From assembly GCF_000003195.3 (NCBI RefSeq), contig NC_012875.2:19833445-19897444 (forward strand): a DNA stretch of 64,000 bases, in the 5' to 3' direction. How positions within the stretch are numbered: the stretch's first letter is position 1; each line of letters begins with the position of its first letter. Below the pieces are notes generated by a model that saw nothing but the letters and a program-made list of their open reading frames with translations, did no database searches and was not told the origin of the DNA. Positions 41,933 to 53,418 of the stretch are shown piece by piece. A program made the translations under genes and the position numbers. This DNA is from Sorghum bicolor. Lineage: Eukaryota > Streptophyta > Magnoliopsida > Poales > Poaceae.

Positions 41933-44133
41933 AATCTTGAAGCCCTTCTCAATAAGTCCCTAAGCCTCTCATACCAAGCTCTAGGAGCTTGCTTGAGACC
42001 ATAGAGAGCCTTGGACAACCGGTAGACATGCTTGGGGTACCTAGGGTCTTCAAAACCGGGGGGTTGCTCAACATAGACAAGCTCATTAATATAACCATTT
42101 AAAAAGGCACTTTTCACATCCATTTGAAATAACTTGATATCATGACTAGATGCATATGCAAGTAGGATACGGATTGCTTCAAGTCTTGCCACCGGTGCAA
42201 AGGTTTCACCGAAGTCAAGACCTTCCACTTGTGAAAAGCCTTTTGCCACAAGTCTTGCCTTGTTGCACACCACTTTGTCTTGATCATCCTTCTTGTTCCG
42301 GAAGACCCACTTTGTTCCAATCACTCTTGCATCTTTTGGTCGCTCTTCAAGTGTCCAAACTTGATTGCGCGAGAAGTTGTTCAACTCCTCTTGCATGGCC
42401 ATGATCCAATCCGCATCACGAAGAGCTTCCTCTATAGTCTTTGGTTCATCTTCAAGAGACACAAACACGTGATATTCAATAAATAAAGCTTGTCTAGAAC
42501 GAGTAGTTACACCACGTGATGGACTCCCGATGATGAGATCTTGAGAGTGATCTTGGAGGAGATGTGATGTTCTTCTTGGTGCCACTTGAGGGGTTGGTTG
42601 GGGAGCATCAACATCTTGTGCTTGTGCCACGGCTTGCTCATGAGTGACTTGGGTGTCTTCATGAGCATCTCTCACATCCTTGTCTTCATCTTGTGGACCT
42701 TGTGAGGTGGATGGTGGCTCAATGACTTGCACATCATCATCATCTTCTTTAGGCTTGATGTCTCCCACCGGCATGTTCTTCATGGCATCCCTCAATGGTT
42801 CACCACCTACATCATCAAGATTATCACTTGCTGCTTGGGAGCCATTAGTTTCATCAAATTCAACATCAAATGTTTCTTCAACCATGTTTGTGGCATGGTT
42901 AAAGACTCTATATGCCTTGGACTTTGATGAATAGCCAACCAAATAACCAATGTCACATCTTCTTTGGAATTTTCCCAAGTGTTGGCGCTTCTTGTAGATG
43001 TAGCATTTGCATCCAAACACTCTAAAGAATGAGACATCGGGCTTCTTCCCATTGAGCAATTCATATGGTGTCTTCTCTAGGAACTTGTGAGGAAAGAGCC
43101 GGTTTGAAGCATAGCATGCGGTGTTGATTGCCTCGGCCCACATCTTCTCCGAAGTGTTGTACTCATCTAGCATTGTTCTTGCCAAGGTAATCAATGTCCG
43201 GTTCTTTCTTTCTACAACCCCATTTTGTTGTGGTGTGTATGTTGAGGAGAACTCATACTTGATTCCCACTTCATCACAATACTCTTCAATGTTGGTGTTG
43301 TCAAACTCTTTGCCATTGTCACTTCTAATTTTCTTGATCTTCACATCAAATTGATTTTGGGCATTCTTTGAAAACTTCTTGAATATTGATGCAACTTCAG
43401 CCTTGTCTTGCAAGAAGAATGTCCAAGTGTACCGGGAGAAATCATCAACTATGACCAAGCAATATTTGTTGCCTCGAAGACTAGCAGATGTGGTTGGTCC
43501 AAATAAGTCCATGTGAAGTAGCTCAAGCACTCTTGAAGTAGAGAGATAGGCTTTGGTTGGATGAGTGTTTGCAACTTGTTTGCCCGCTTGACATGCACTA
43601 CAAAGCTTGTCCTTTTCAAATGTCACATCCTTCAAGCCTCTAATCAATTCTTTCTTCATCAACTTCTTGAGTGTGCCCATTCCAACATGTGCTAACCTTC
43701 TATGCCACAACCACCCAAGTGAAGTCTTGGTGAATAAGCAAGTCTTGACATCAACTTCATCGGATGAGAAATCAACTACATATAAGTTGTTGTGCCGGAA
43801 GCCTTTGAAAATCACTTCATTGTCATCTTCCTTGGTCACAATTACTTCCTTCTTCTTGAATAGGCATTCAAATCCAAGGTCACATAATTGTCCAACCGAG
43901 AGCAAGTTGAAACTCAAAGATTGCACATAGAGCACATTTGTGATGGAGTTGTCATTTGATATAGCAACCTTTCCTAGTCCCTTGACTTTCCCTTTTGAAT
44001 TGTCACCAAATGTGATCTTCTCTTGGTTGTCAACATCTTCATCAAGAGAGGTGAACATCCGGGGATCTCCGGTCATATGTTGAGTGTAACCACTATCAAT
44101 TACCCAATGTGATCCACCGGTCTTGTAGTTCAC
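41929..44133 (-). pseudogene. pol: Element B pol, 5' part: protease, integrase, reverse transcriptase N-terminus
   Basis: Opens right after a TAG (44134-44136) and is in a different frame from gag. Order: protease with DSG at residues 13-15 ([10 protein letters not shown], Tyr where C has Cys); the HHCC integrase N-domain (HRRLAHVG and CSACQAGK, about 144-185); integrase core with the D, D and E in [14 protein letters not shown] and NGVVERKN (about 210-300); an acidic linker; then reverse transcriptase ([36 protein letters not shown]). It runs into a premature TGA at 41929 because a small deletion shifts the frame just before the catalytic YVDD. Compared with C, the stretch between RLRD and KGFK is shorter and out of frame. 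Confidence 0.88.
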
Positions 44134-44147
44134 CTACACACAAGAGA

Positions 44148-45081
44148 TCAAGCTTGAGATTTAGGGACCCACATTTGCTTAGGGCCCTTGACCTTCACTA
44201 CTAGTTGCTTTGGCACCCAAATCTTCTTTGGCCTTTGCTTGTTGGGCGGCCCCATGAAGCTAACCTTGACCTTGCCACACTTGTCTTTTCTTATAATGTA
44301 ATGAGCATTGAAGGCAAATGGTCTTGCATGCTTGGGCAAGGGTGGTGGTAGTGCTGCCTTACACTCATGAGCAAAGTGTCCTTCTTGACCACACTCAAAG
44401 CATCTCTTTGGCTTTGGCTTGCTTGGTTGATCATGAGTGGCTAGAGACTTGATGAGCTTTGTTTGATGAGCTTTATAGCCAATCCCACTCTTGTCCATCT
44501 TCATGACGGTGTTCATGAACAGCTCACTTTGAAGGTCTTTCCCTTTGGTGAATTTTGCTAACCCCATGGTTAAATGTTCCTTCTCTTTCTTGAGCTTGTT
44601 GTTCTCTTGAGTTAGCTTCTTGATGATTGGGTCATTGTTGCTAGCTAACTCATTCAAGATGAATGTTTCATCTTCTTCTTGCTTGTCATACATCAAACCA
44701 AGCTTGAGATATTGATTTTCTTCCTTGAGCAAATTGTTCTCATATGCAAGCTTCTTATCTTGGTCAAGTGACTCAATCACAATGGTCTTGTGCTTGACTT
44801 GTTCTTCCAACTCTTTCTTGAGCATGACAATTTCATCCTTGAGCTTGATAGTGTCCTCATAACTCTTGGCCACTACCACTTTCTTGCCCTTGCAATCAAC
44901 ACATTTGCTTGTGCTCTCCACAAGTAAGTCATCACAAGATGTGGCTACATCAAGCATAGCAACATTGTTAGTAGCAACATGTGTTTCATCAATTGCAAGT
45001 TCATAAGCAATTTCAAGGTTGTCATAGTTTGCTTTTAGAGTTGTTAGCTCTTCTTTCATTGCTCTATAACTAGTGATAAGC
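44148..45081 (-). pseudogene. gag: Element B gag, C-terminal part (severed by element C)
   Basis: In-frame remainder of gag after element C's insertion. It is a long heptad-rich, Lys/Glu-rich segment (for example KDEIVMLKKELEEQVKHK), then one CX2CX4HX4C zinc knuckle (CFECGQEGHFAHEC) and a basic tail ending in WVPKSQA and TGA (44148-44150). The N-terminal half lies at 54667-56161. The boundary at 45081 is the TAAGC target-site copy. The gag stop is followed within about 12 nt by the TAG that opens pol. Confidence 0.88.
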
Positions 45082-46936
45082 TGAAAGGTCCTAATATGGC
45101 TAGAGGGGGGGTGAATAGCCTATTTAAAAATTCTACAAACTCACTAGAGCAAGAGGTTAGTAAATAACAGAGCGAAGCTTTTTGCTCTAGCTTTAAAGGG
45201 GTGTTTGCAAGCCACATATCCAACAATTCTAGTTGTTAAGATCACTAGGCACACAAGAGCTATGTCACTACTTACACTAGAGAGCTACCTAAAGTTTCTA
45301 TACAAGTAAGTAAGCTACTCTAGTTTGCGGGAATATAAGAGAGAAGGTTTGATCTTTATACCACGGTGTAGAGGGGATGAACCAATCAATAAAATGAAGT
45401 CCAATCACCGGGAGAAATCCAATGAACAAACACAATGGAAACAAGCAATTTTTCTCCCGAGGTTCACGTGCTTGCCGGCACGCTACGTCCACGTTGTGTC
45501 GACCAACACTTGGTGGTTCGGTGGCTAAGAGATGTAGCACGAACCTCGTCCTCACTAGGACACCACAAGAACCTACCCACAAGTGAGGTAGCTCAATGAC
45601 ACGAGCAATCCACTAATGTTGCCTTTGGCACTCCGCCGAGGTAGGCACAAACCTCTCACAAACACCGGGAGATGGCCACGAACAATCACCAACTCGTGCC
45701 AAAGCTCCTCCACAGCTCCAAGCCGTCTAGGTGGCGGCAACCACCAAGAGTAACAAGAAAACCCGCTGCTCAACGATCACTAGTGCCACTAGATGCTCAA
45801 ACTCTAAGCAAATGCAACTAGCATCTCTCCCAATCTCACTTTGGATGAACAAATCTTGAACAAGGTGAGTGGGAAGTGTGGGAGTATGCTCACAAGGTGT
45901 ATCAACAAGTTAGAGAGTCAAGAGAGTGAGCATGAACCGGCCAAGGCCTATAAATAGAAGTCCCAAGCTTCAACTAGCCGTTGGCAGTTTATCCCACTGA
46001 CTGCGTTCACACCGGACGCGTCCGGTATTGACCAGACCAGCGTCCGGTGCTCCTGACCGTTAGAAAAGTAGCTGTTGCCTCTGACACTGACAAGGCACCG
46101 GACGCTCACTTTTGAAATACCGGACGCGTCCGACCTCATACCGGACGCAAACTCAGAGAGCGTCGCAAAACTTGAGTCAACACCGGTCGCCACACCGGAC
46201 GCACACACCGGACGATCCGGTGTGCACCGGACTCACACCCAGAGAGCTCTGCAAGAGGAGTTTGCACCGGACGCCAACTCGGACGCGTCCGGTGTGCACC
46301 GGATGCAAACTCAGAGAGTTTCACCGAGAAACGAACTCACCGGACGAGGCACACCAGACTCTACGCGAAAACTGTTTCCGCATCCGGTGCCTCAACTCGA
46401 ACGCGTCCGACCTCATACCGGACGCGTCCGGCCTGAACGCGCTACACACAAATATTTCTAACTTCTTCCCTTGCTTCCATGTGCCAACACCAAAGTGTCT
46501 CCACACTTGTGCACGTGTGTTAGCATATTTCAAAAACATTTTTCAAGGGTTACTTAGTTAGCTCATTAGGTCCTAATGCACATGCAAGGAATCCAATCAC
46601 CTAGTGGCACTTAGACAACCGTTTTCACAACGAGATTACCCCTCTTAATAGTACGGCTATCTATCCTAAATGTGATCACACCCTCTATGGTGTCTTGATC
46701 ACCAAAACCAAAACCCTAAGCAATACCTTTGCCTTGATCTTCATAGGGTTTTGTTTTTCTCTTTCTTCTTTTCCAAGTTGAGCACTTGATCATCTTGTGG
46801 TCATCACCATCATCACCATGATCATCATCACTTGCTCCATCACTTGGCATGTACCAACCTCATTAAGTCTACACACTTAGTATAGAGGTTAGTACTAGGG
46901 TTTCATCAATTATCCAAAACCAAACTAGGGCTTTCA
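45082..46936 (-). repeat. Element C 3' LTR (1855 bp, full length)
   Basis: On the + strand it starts TGAAAGGTCC and ends GGGCTTTCA. CCGGACG/CGTCCGG module at about 46005-46440; TATTTATA (- strand) at 45949-45956. This copy retains a stretch of roughly 640 bp, about 45480-46117, that is missing from the other LTR. Confidence 0.92.
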
Positions 46937-48046
46937 ATCTCCATCTTTTTGGTAATTGATGACAACCCTTTTTACAAAGATTTTCAATAAAATTTTCTTG
47001 GATTCATGTTGCTTGCCCAAGCATTTTACCATGTGCAAAGATTATGGACAAGTTTCATAAACCCAAATTGGTAGCAATTGCTCCCCCTACATATGTGCTA
47101 AGAGTTTGGATTTGAAAGCTTGCACATATGCTTAAATAGGAAATATAGGAGTCAATTTCTACCAAATGATGCTAAGGTGTAAAGAATGGACCTTTGAAGC
47201 GTGATACCAATCGAAGTTGCCAATATACACCATCCTTAGCACCATTAGTAACTAGCCATTCACAAAACTAGAACACCTCGTGAGATCAACATTATAAACA
47301 AGGTTCTAGTACCACTTGTTAAACAATTAAAGGTCTAGTTACACTACCTATGCATGCTAGTTTTTCATTTCATCAATCAAATTTACAACTAGCAAACACC
47401 ACACAAGCAAGGTATCGGAGAGAAAGCTTTTAAAGCTAATGCAAATGCAAGCAACCATATGTTATGCACATTCAAATGCAACATACAAGTTTATGAGCTT
47501 GCTCCCCCTACTTGTGTGCTTCAAATTTCATTTTATCCCCTTCTTTTATCATGTTACTCCCCTATCTTAAATCTTTGGGAAATTTTCTCCCCCTTTGTCA
47601 TCAATGACCACAAAAGGTGAGCTCAAATTTTAGATAGGTTAGTGTGAAACCATGTGAAGTGAGATCATTTTACCATTTTGGTCCAATCTAGATTACTTGC
47701 CTAAGATATTTAACTCGGTTTGATCCAAGGACAAGCTTCTTCACACCTCCAAATAAGGGTTATCTTGTACCATGTTGAGTTAAACACTTATAGCTCATAT
47801 TCTAGATCAAACACTAGGATTGCAAGCCCATAAACATGTCATATGCTACCACTAGATCAAGTCAAGCATAGAAGCAATAGTGGTACCATACAAGCATCAA
47901 ATTCATTTGATTTTCATGAATGAGCCTAAGACATGTAAGGAATGACTAGATGCACTAAGCAAGTCCTTAGCATAGCATGGATGACATGTCAAACAATTTT
48001 ACCTTGCTTTGCTCGAAGGAGAGGCATGTCATAAAGTGGGGGTGCA
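46937..48046 (-). other. Element C 3' untranslated region
   Basis: No ORF. The tract next to the LTR reads AAAAAGATGGAGAT on the - strand (about 46937-46950), a polypurine tract interrupted by a T compared with AAAAAGGGGGAGAT in A. A better tract (GACAAAGGGGGAGAAAA, - strand) is near 47583-47600. The conserved post-pol block is at 47716-47775. The part at about 47200-47300 (GTTGATCTCACG, GGTGCTAAGGATGGTGTA on the - strand) matches A near 19380-19440. Confidence 0.7.
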
Positions 48047-51000
48047 TCAACACATATTTGAGAAGTCAAGTATGTTCAATTCATTCCTTATCTTGCAAAA
48101 CCTCTTCTCATCAAGTGGCTTGGTGAATATATCGGCAAGTTGATCATCGGTGCCTATACTCTCAATGCAAATGTCCCCTTTTTGTTGGTGATCTCTTATG
48201 AAATGATGGCGGACATCTATGTGCTTTGTTCTTGAGTGTTGAACCGGATTGTTGGTGAGCTTCACAGCACTTTCATTGTCACATAGCAATGGCACTTCTT
48301 TGAAATTGATTCCAAAGTCCTTCAATGTTGCCTTCATCTATAGGATTTGTGCACAACAACTACCGGCCGCAATGTACTCCGCTTCGGCGGTTGATAGTGC
48401 AACACTATTTTGCTTCTTGGATGACCATGAGACAAGTGATCTTCCCAACAATTGACATGTGCCCGATGTGCTTCTTCTTTCAACTTTGCATCCCGCATAG
48501 TCCGAATCGGAATATCCAACAAGTTCAAACTTTGCACCTTTGGGATACCACAAACCCACATTTTGTGTATGCTTCAAGTACCTCAATATTCTCTTTGTTG
48601 CTTTCAAATGACTTTCTCTTGGTGAGGCTTGAAATCTTGCACACAAGCATACACTAAACATGACATCCGGTCTTGATGCGGTTATATAGAGTAGGCTTCC
48701 AATCATAGACCGATATAACTTTTGATCCACCATATTTCCACTTGTATCATTATCTAGGCTTCCATTTGTTCCCATTGGAGTGCTAATTGCCTTTGCATCA
48801 TCCATACCAAACTTCTTGACCATGTCTTTTATGTACTTGCCTTGACTCACAAATGTGCCATTCTTCAATTGCTTGATTTGAAGACCAAGGAAGTAACTAA
48901 GCTCCCCAATCATTGACATCTCAAACTCATTAGCCATCATGTTGCCAAACTCCTCACAAAATTCTTGGTTGGTTGATCCAAATATGATATCATCAACATA
49001 TATTTGCAACACAAACAAGTCCTTGCCAATCTTCTTGGTGAAGAGAGTGGTGTCAACTTTGCCCATTTTGAAACCTTTAGAGAGTAAGAAATCTCTCAAT
49101 CTCTCATACCATGCTCTTGGTGCTTGCTTCAAACCATACAATGCCTTTCTTAGCTTGTAAACATGGTTGGGTTTCTTGTCATCTTTAAAACCGGGAGGTT
49201 GCTCAACATAAACTTCTTCATTGATATAGCCATTGAGAAATGCACTTTTTACATCCATTTGGTATAGCTTGATGTTATGAGCACAAGCATAGGCTAACAA
49301 GATCCTAATTGCTTCCAATCTTGCAACCGGGGCATATGTTTCACCAAAGTCAAGACCTTCAACTTGAGTATAGCCTTGTGCTACCAATCTTGCTTTGTTC
49401 CTTACAACTAACCCATCTTGATCTTGTTTGTTGTGAAATACCCATCTAGTACCAATGACATTATGATCACTAGGCCTCTCAACTAATTCCCATACTTGAT
49501 TTCTCTTGAAATTGTTGAGCTCTTCATGCATAGCATTAACCCAATCAACATCTCTCAATGCTTCATCAATCTTCTTTGGCTCAATGTGAGACACAAAGGA
49601 GAAATGCTCACAAAATGATGCTAATCTTGATCTAGTTTGCACTCCTCTTTGAATATCACCAATGATATGATCCAATGGATGATCTCTTCCAATGTTTGTT
49701 GGTTGGAGTATTTGCACTTGATTACTTGCACTTGGTTGATCATGAGATGATGTACTAGCTTGTTGATCTTGCACTTGTGTACCACTTGTACTAGCTTGAT
49801 TTTGATCATGAGAGCCACTAGTTTGCACATTAGAGGTAGGAAGCACTTGATCTTTGTCATCTTCAACATCAATCACCTCTCTAGGCCTTAAATCACCAAT
49901 ATCCATGTTCTTCATTGCATCGGCCAATTGAGTGCCTCTCGCATCATCTAGATTCTCATCTTCCTCTTGAGAGCCATTGGTTTCATCAAACTCAACATCA
50001 TGCACCTCTTCAAGAGTACCACTAGCCAAATTCCAAACTCTATAAGCTTTGCTAGTAGTGGAGTAACCAAGCAAGAAGCCTTCATCACATTTCTTTTCAA
50101 ATTTACTCAATCTAGTGCCTTTCTTCAATATGTAGCATTTGCAACCAAAAACCCGAAAGTATGCAATATTGGGCTTTCTTCCATTCAAGAGCTCATATGG
50201 AGTCTTCTCCATCATTGGGTGACAATAGAGTCGGTTGCTATAGTAGCAAGCCGTGTTGATTGCTTCGGCCCAAAAAGAATGACTCACATTGTATTCACTC
50301 AACATTGATCTTGCCATGTCAATCAAGGTTCTATTCTTCCTCTCAACAAGACCATTTGATTGTGGAGTGTACTTGGCCGAGAATTGATGCCTAATACCAA
50401 ATTCATCACAAAGCTCATCAACTCTTGTATTTTTGAATTCACTTCCATTGTCACTTCTCACTTTCTTGATGGTTGTTTCAAACTCATTGTGTATTCTCTT
50501 GACAAATGATTTGAAGGTTGCAAAAGCATCACTCTTGTCACTAAGAAAGAATACCCAAGTATATCTTGTGAAATCATCCACTATCACAAATCCATATTTG
50601 TTTCCACCAATGCTTTTGTATGTGGTTGGTCCAAATAAGTCCATGTGCAACAACTCAAATGCCTTGCATGTACTCATGATGCTCTTCTTTGGATGAGTGT
50701 TGCCAACTTGCTTTCCGGCTTGACATGCACTACAAAGCTTGTCTTTCTCAAATGTGACATCTTTCAAGCCTCTAACAAGATCATGCTTGACTAATTTGTT
50801 CAATTGTTTCATTCCAACATGACCAAGCCTTCTATGCCATAACCAACCCATGCTAGATTTAGTGAGCAAGCATGTTGACAATTGAGCTTCACTAGCATTG
50901 AAATCAACCAAGTATAGATTCTCATATCTAAAGCCTTTGAATATCAAGTTTGAGCCATCTACACTTATGATCTCTACATCATCAACTCCAAATATGCATT

Positions 51001-51268
51001 TGAAACCAAGATCACAAAGTTGAGCTACGGATAACAAGTTGAAGTTCAAGCTCTCTACTAGTAGCACATTGAAAATGCTCAAATCATTGGATATAGCAAT
51101 TTTACCAAGCCCTTTGACCTTGCCTTTGCCATTGTCACCAAATGTGATACTATCAACACCATTGTCATCATTTGATTTGATTGAATTGAACATTCTTGCA
51201 TCACCGGTCATGTGTTGTGTGCACCCACTATCAAGCACCCAATGCCTTCCTCCGGCTTTATAGTTTAC
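48047..51268 (-). pseudogene. pol: Element C pol, complete except one in-frame stop
   Basis: A single frame from a TAG at 51269-51271 to the normal end at 48047, about 1074 codons. Protease DSG at residues 13-15 ([10 protein letters not shown]); integrase HHCC ([16 protein letters not shown]) and core D, D, E in [14 protein letters not shown] and NGLVERKN; reverse transcriptase (about 570-830) with [12 protein letters not shown] and the catalytic YVDD in [14 protein letters not shown]; RNase H (about 890-1050) with [46 protein letters not shown]. One TAG (48338-48340) interrupts RNase H after CCAQIL, where B has a Tyr codon. The frame matches gag, but gag and pol are separated by TGA and then, four codons on, TAG. 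The copy encodes every domain apart from this one substitution. Confidence 0.9.
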
Positions 51269-51280
51269 CTACAAAACAAA

Positions 51281-53359
51281 TCAATGTTTCTTAGGTACCC
51301 ATACTTGTTTGGGTCCTTGGAGGTTAGTGACTAAGCTTTTTGGTACCCAAATGGCCTTCTTCTTTGGACCCACAATTGGTGTACCAACAAACTTAGCATG
51401 CACACCCTTCTCACCCTTGGTAAGTACATAACAAGAATCAAAAGGAATGTAAGGTACATTGGTATTTTTCTTGTTCTTGTTTACTTTGTTACAATTATGC
51501 TCTAGGTGCCCAACTTGCTTGCATTTGTTGCAATACCGACCATTGCTCTTCACAAAGCTAGGCTTGTGAGTTGCAAAGGCTTTCTTGCCCTTCTTGGGGG
51601 TATAGCCTAATCCCTCTTTGTTGAGAGAAAACCTTTGGCTACCCAAGCACTTTAGCAAGCGGGCCTCACCACCATAGGCTTTGCCTAGGGCGTGAGTGAG
51701 CTCATCCACCTCTCTCTTGAGAGTCTCATTCTCAACCTTTAGTGAAGCATCACAAGTGACACTAACACTAGAAGTAGAGGTAGAGTTGGTGGTGGTGGAT
51801 GAAGACCTACAAGAAGAGTTAGTGGCAACAACAATAGATGAGTTGGGTGATTCTTTAATTAAGTCACATGTTGTGCCCACATCACATGATACAACAACCT
51901 TTTCCTTGTTCTCTTCTAACAACAAGGAGTGAGCTTTCTCAAGCTTGGTGTGAGCCTTGCCAAGCTTCTCATGGGCTTCCACTAGCCTCTCATGATTAGC
52001 ATTGAGCTCATCAAAGGATTGCTCAAGAGCTTTTAACTTCTTGGCCAATTCTTTGCACTTCTTGTTTTTAGATTGAATGAGAGAATCGGCTTGTTCTAAC
52101 ATGTCCATGAGTTGTTCATTAGTGAATTCATTTTCATCATCACTATCACTATCATGTTCATGTTCACTTTCACTCTCATCATATTGTACCTTGTGGCCCT
52201 TGGCCATGAAGCATGAAGGAGTGTCGAAGAGTGATGGCTTGTTATTGATAGCAATGCTTGCAAGTGCCTTCTTCTTGGATGCCTTGTCATCATCACTAGA
52301 ATCATCATCCGAAGAGGCGTCACTATCCCATGTCACAACATAGGATTCACCCTTCTTCTTCTTCTTGAAGACCATCTTCTTCTCTTTCTTTTCTTTCTTC
52401 TCCTTCTTGTTCTTCTTCTCATGCTCATCATGATCACTATTGTATGGACAATCCGCCACAATATGATCGGGGCTCTTGCACTTGTAGCATAGCCTCACAT
52501 ATTCCTTGTTCTTGGAGTTGTCCCTTCTCTTTCTTGTATGGTAGCCCTTCTTCTTCATCATCTTGCCAAACTTGCGGACGAAGAGTGCTAGTGCTTCATC
52601 ATCACTATCATCATTAGAGCACTCCTCATCACTTGATTCTTCCTTCTTGGCCTTGCCCTTGTTCTTGCTCTTGGAAGAAGAGCTAGCTTTGAATGCTACA
52701 CTCTTCTTCTTCTTGTCATCATCATCCTTCTTCATGACCTCATCATCATCATTGTCATTGTATTGATCTTCGGTCATGACATCTCCAAGTACCTCATTTG
52801 GAGATACACCGGTCAATCCACCTCTAAAGATGATTGTTCTCAATGTCTTGAACCTCTTGGGCAAGCACATCAAAAACTTGTGAATGAAGTCCTCATCCTT
52901 CACTTTCTCACCAAGGCCCTTGAGATCATTGATGATGACTTGGAGCCTATAGAACATCTCCGGTATAGACTCATCATCCTTCATCTTGAAGTTGGATAGC
53001 TTGTCCTTGAGCATATACAATTTGGCACTTTTTACCGTTGTAGTGCCCTCATATGTTTCTTCTAGCCTTGTCCACACTTTACTAGCCTTCTCAAGATCTT
53101 TTACTTGCTCAAACACCTTTGAATCAATGCCATTGTATATTGTGTTGAGAGCCATAGTATTGCATTGCTTGTTTGCTCTCTCATTGTCGGTGGGGTTAGC
53201 CGGATCAAGAATCACAAAGTCATTTTCGGTGACTTGCCACACTCTATCATTGATTGATCCAAGGTACATCTTCATTTTTCTCTTCCAATAGTCAAAAGAG
53301 CTTGTGCCATCAAAGAACGGTGGTTTACCCCCAACATGGTTGAACACTATTTGAGCCAT
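51281..53359 (-). CDS. gag: Element C Gag protein, 692 aa
   Basis: Structural protein of the virus-like particle. It starts at ATG 53359, about 45 bp from the primer-binding site, with MAQIVFNHVGGKPPFFDG. The N-terminal DUF4219/UBN2 part (FDYWKRKMKMYL, KVWTRLEETYEG, FLMCLPKRFKTLRTI) covers about residues 1-200. Acidic and Lys-rich low-complexity stretches follow, with a CX2CX4HX4C knuckle near residue 290 (CYKCKSPDHIVADC), a coiled-coil region (about 425-490) and a second knuckle near 610 (CNKCKQVGHLEHNC). The basic tail ends VWVPKKH and TGA at 51281-51283. No break is visible. Without a functional 5' LTR promoter it is probably silent. Confidence 0.9.
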   Translation of the reverse strand: MAQIVFNHVGGKPPFFDGTSSFDYWKRKMKMYLGSINDRVWQVTENDFVILDPANPTDNERANKQCNTMALNTIYNGIDSKVFEQVKDLEKASKVWTRLEETYEGTTTVKSAKLYMLKDKLSNFKMKDDESIPEMFYRLQVIINDLKGLGEKVKDEDFIHKFLMCLPKRFKTLRTIIFRGGLTGVSPNEVLGDVMTEDQYNDNDDDEVMKKDDDDKKKKSVAFKASSSSKSKNKGKAKKEESSDEECSNDDSDDEALALFVRKFGKMMKKKGYHTRKRRDNSKNKEYVRLCYKCKSPDHIVADCPYNSDHDEHEKKNKKEKKEKKEKKMVFKKKKKGESYVVTWDSDASSDDDSSDDDKASKKKALASIAINNKPSLFDTPSCFMAKGHKVQYDESESEHEHDSDSDDENEFTNEQLMDMLEQADSLIQSKNKKCKELAKKLKALEQSFDELNANHERLVEAHEKLGKAHTKLEKAHSLLLEENKEKVVVSCDVGTTCDLIKESPNSSIVVATNSSCRSSSTTTNSTSTSSVSVTCDASLKVENETLKREVDELTHALGKAYGGEARLLKCLGSQRFSLNKEGLGYTPKKGKKAFATHKPSFVKSNGRYCNKCKQVGHLEHNCNKVNKNKKNTNVPYIPFDSCYVLTKGEKGVHAKFVGTPIVGPKKKAIWVPKSLVTNLQGPKQVWVPKKH

Positions 53360-53403
53360 AATTTGAGCACCGAGGTTGTTAAGCCTTCACAAATGGTGAC
53401 CAC

Positions 53404-53416
53404 GGCTCCGATACCA
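53404..53416 (-). other. Primer-binding site, element C
   Basis: TGGTATCGGAGCC on the - strand, 2 bp from the 5' LTR. Same G variant as in A and B. Confidence 0.85.
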
Positions 53417-53418
53417 CT

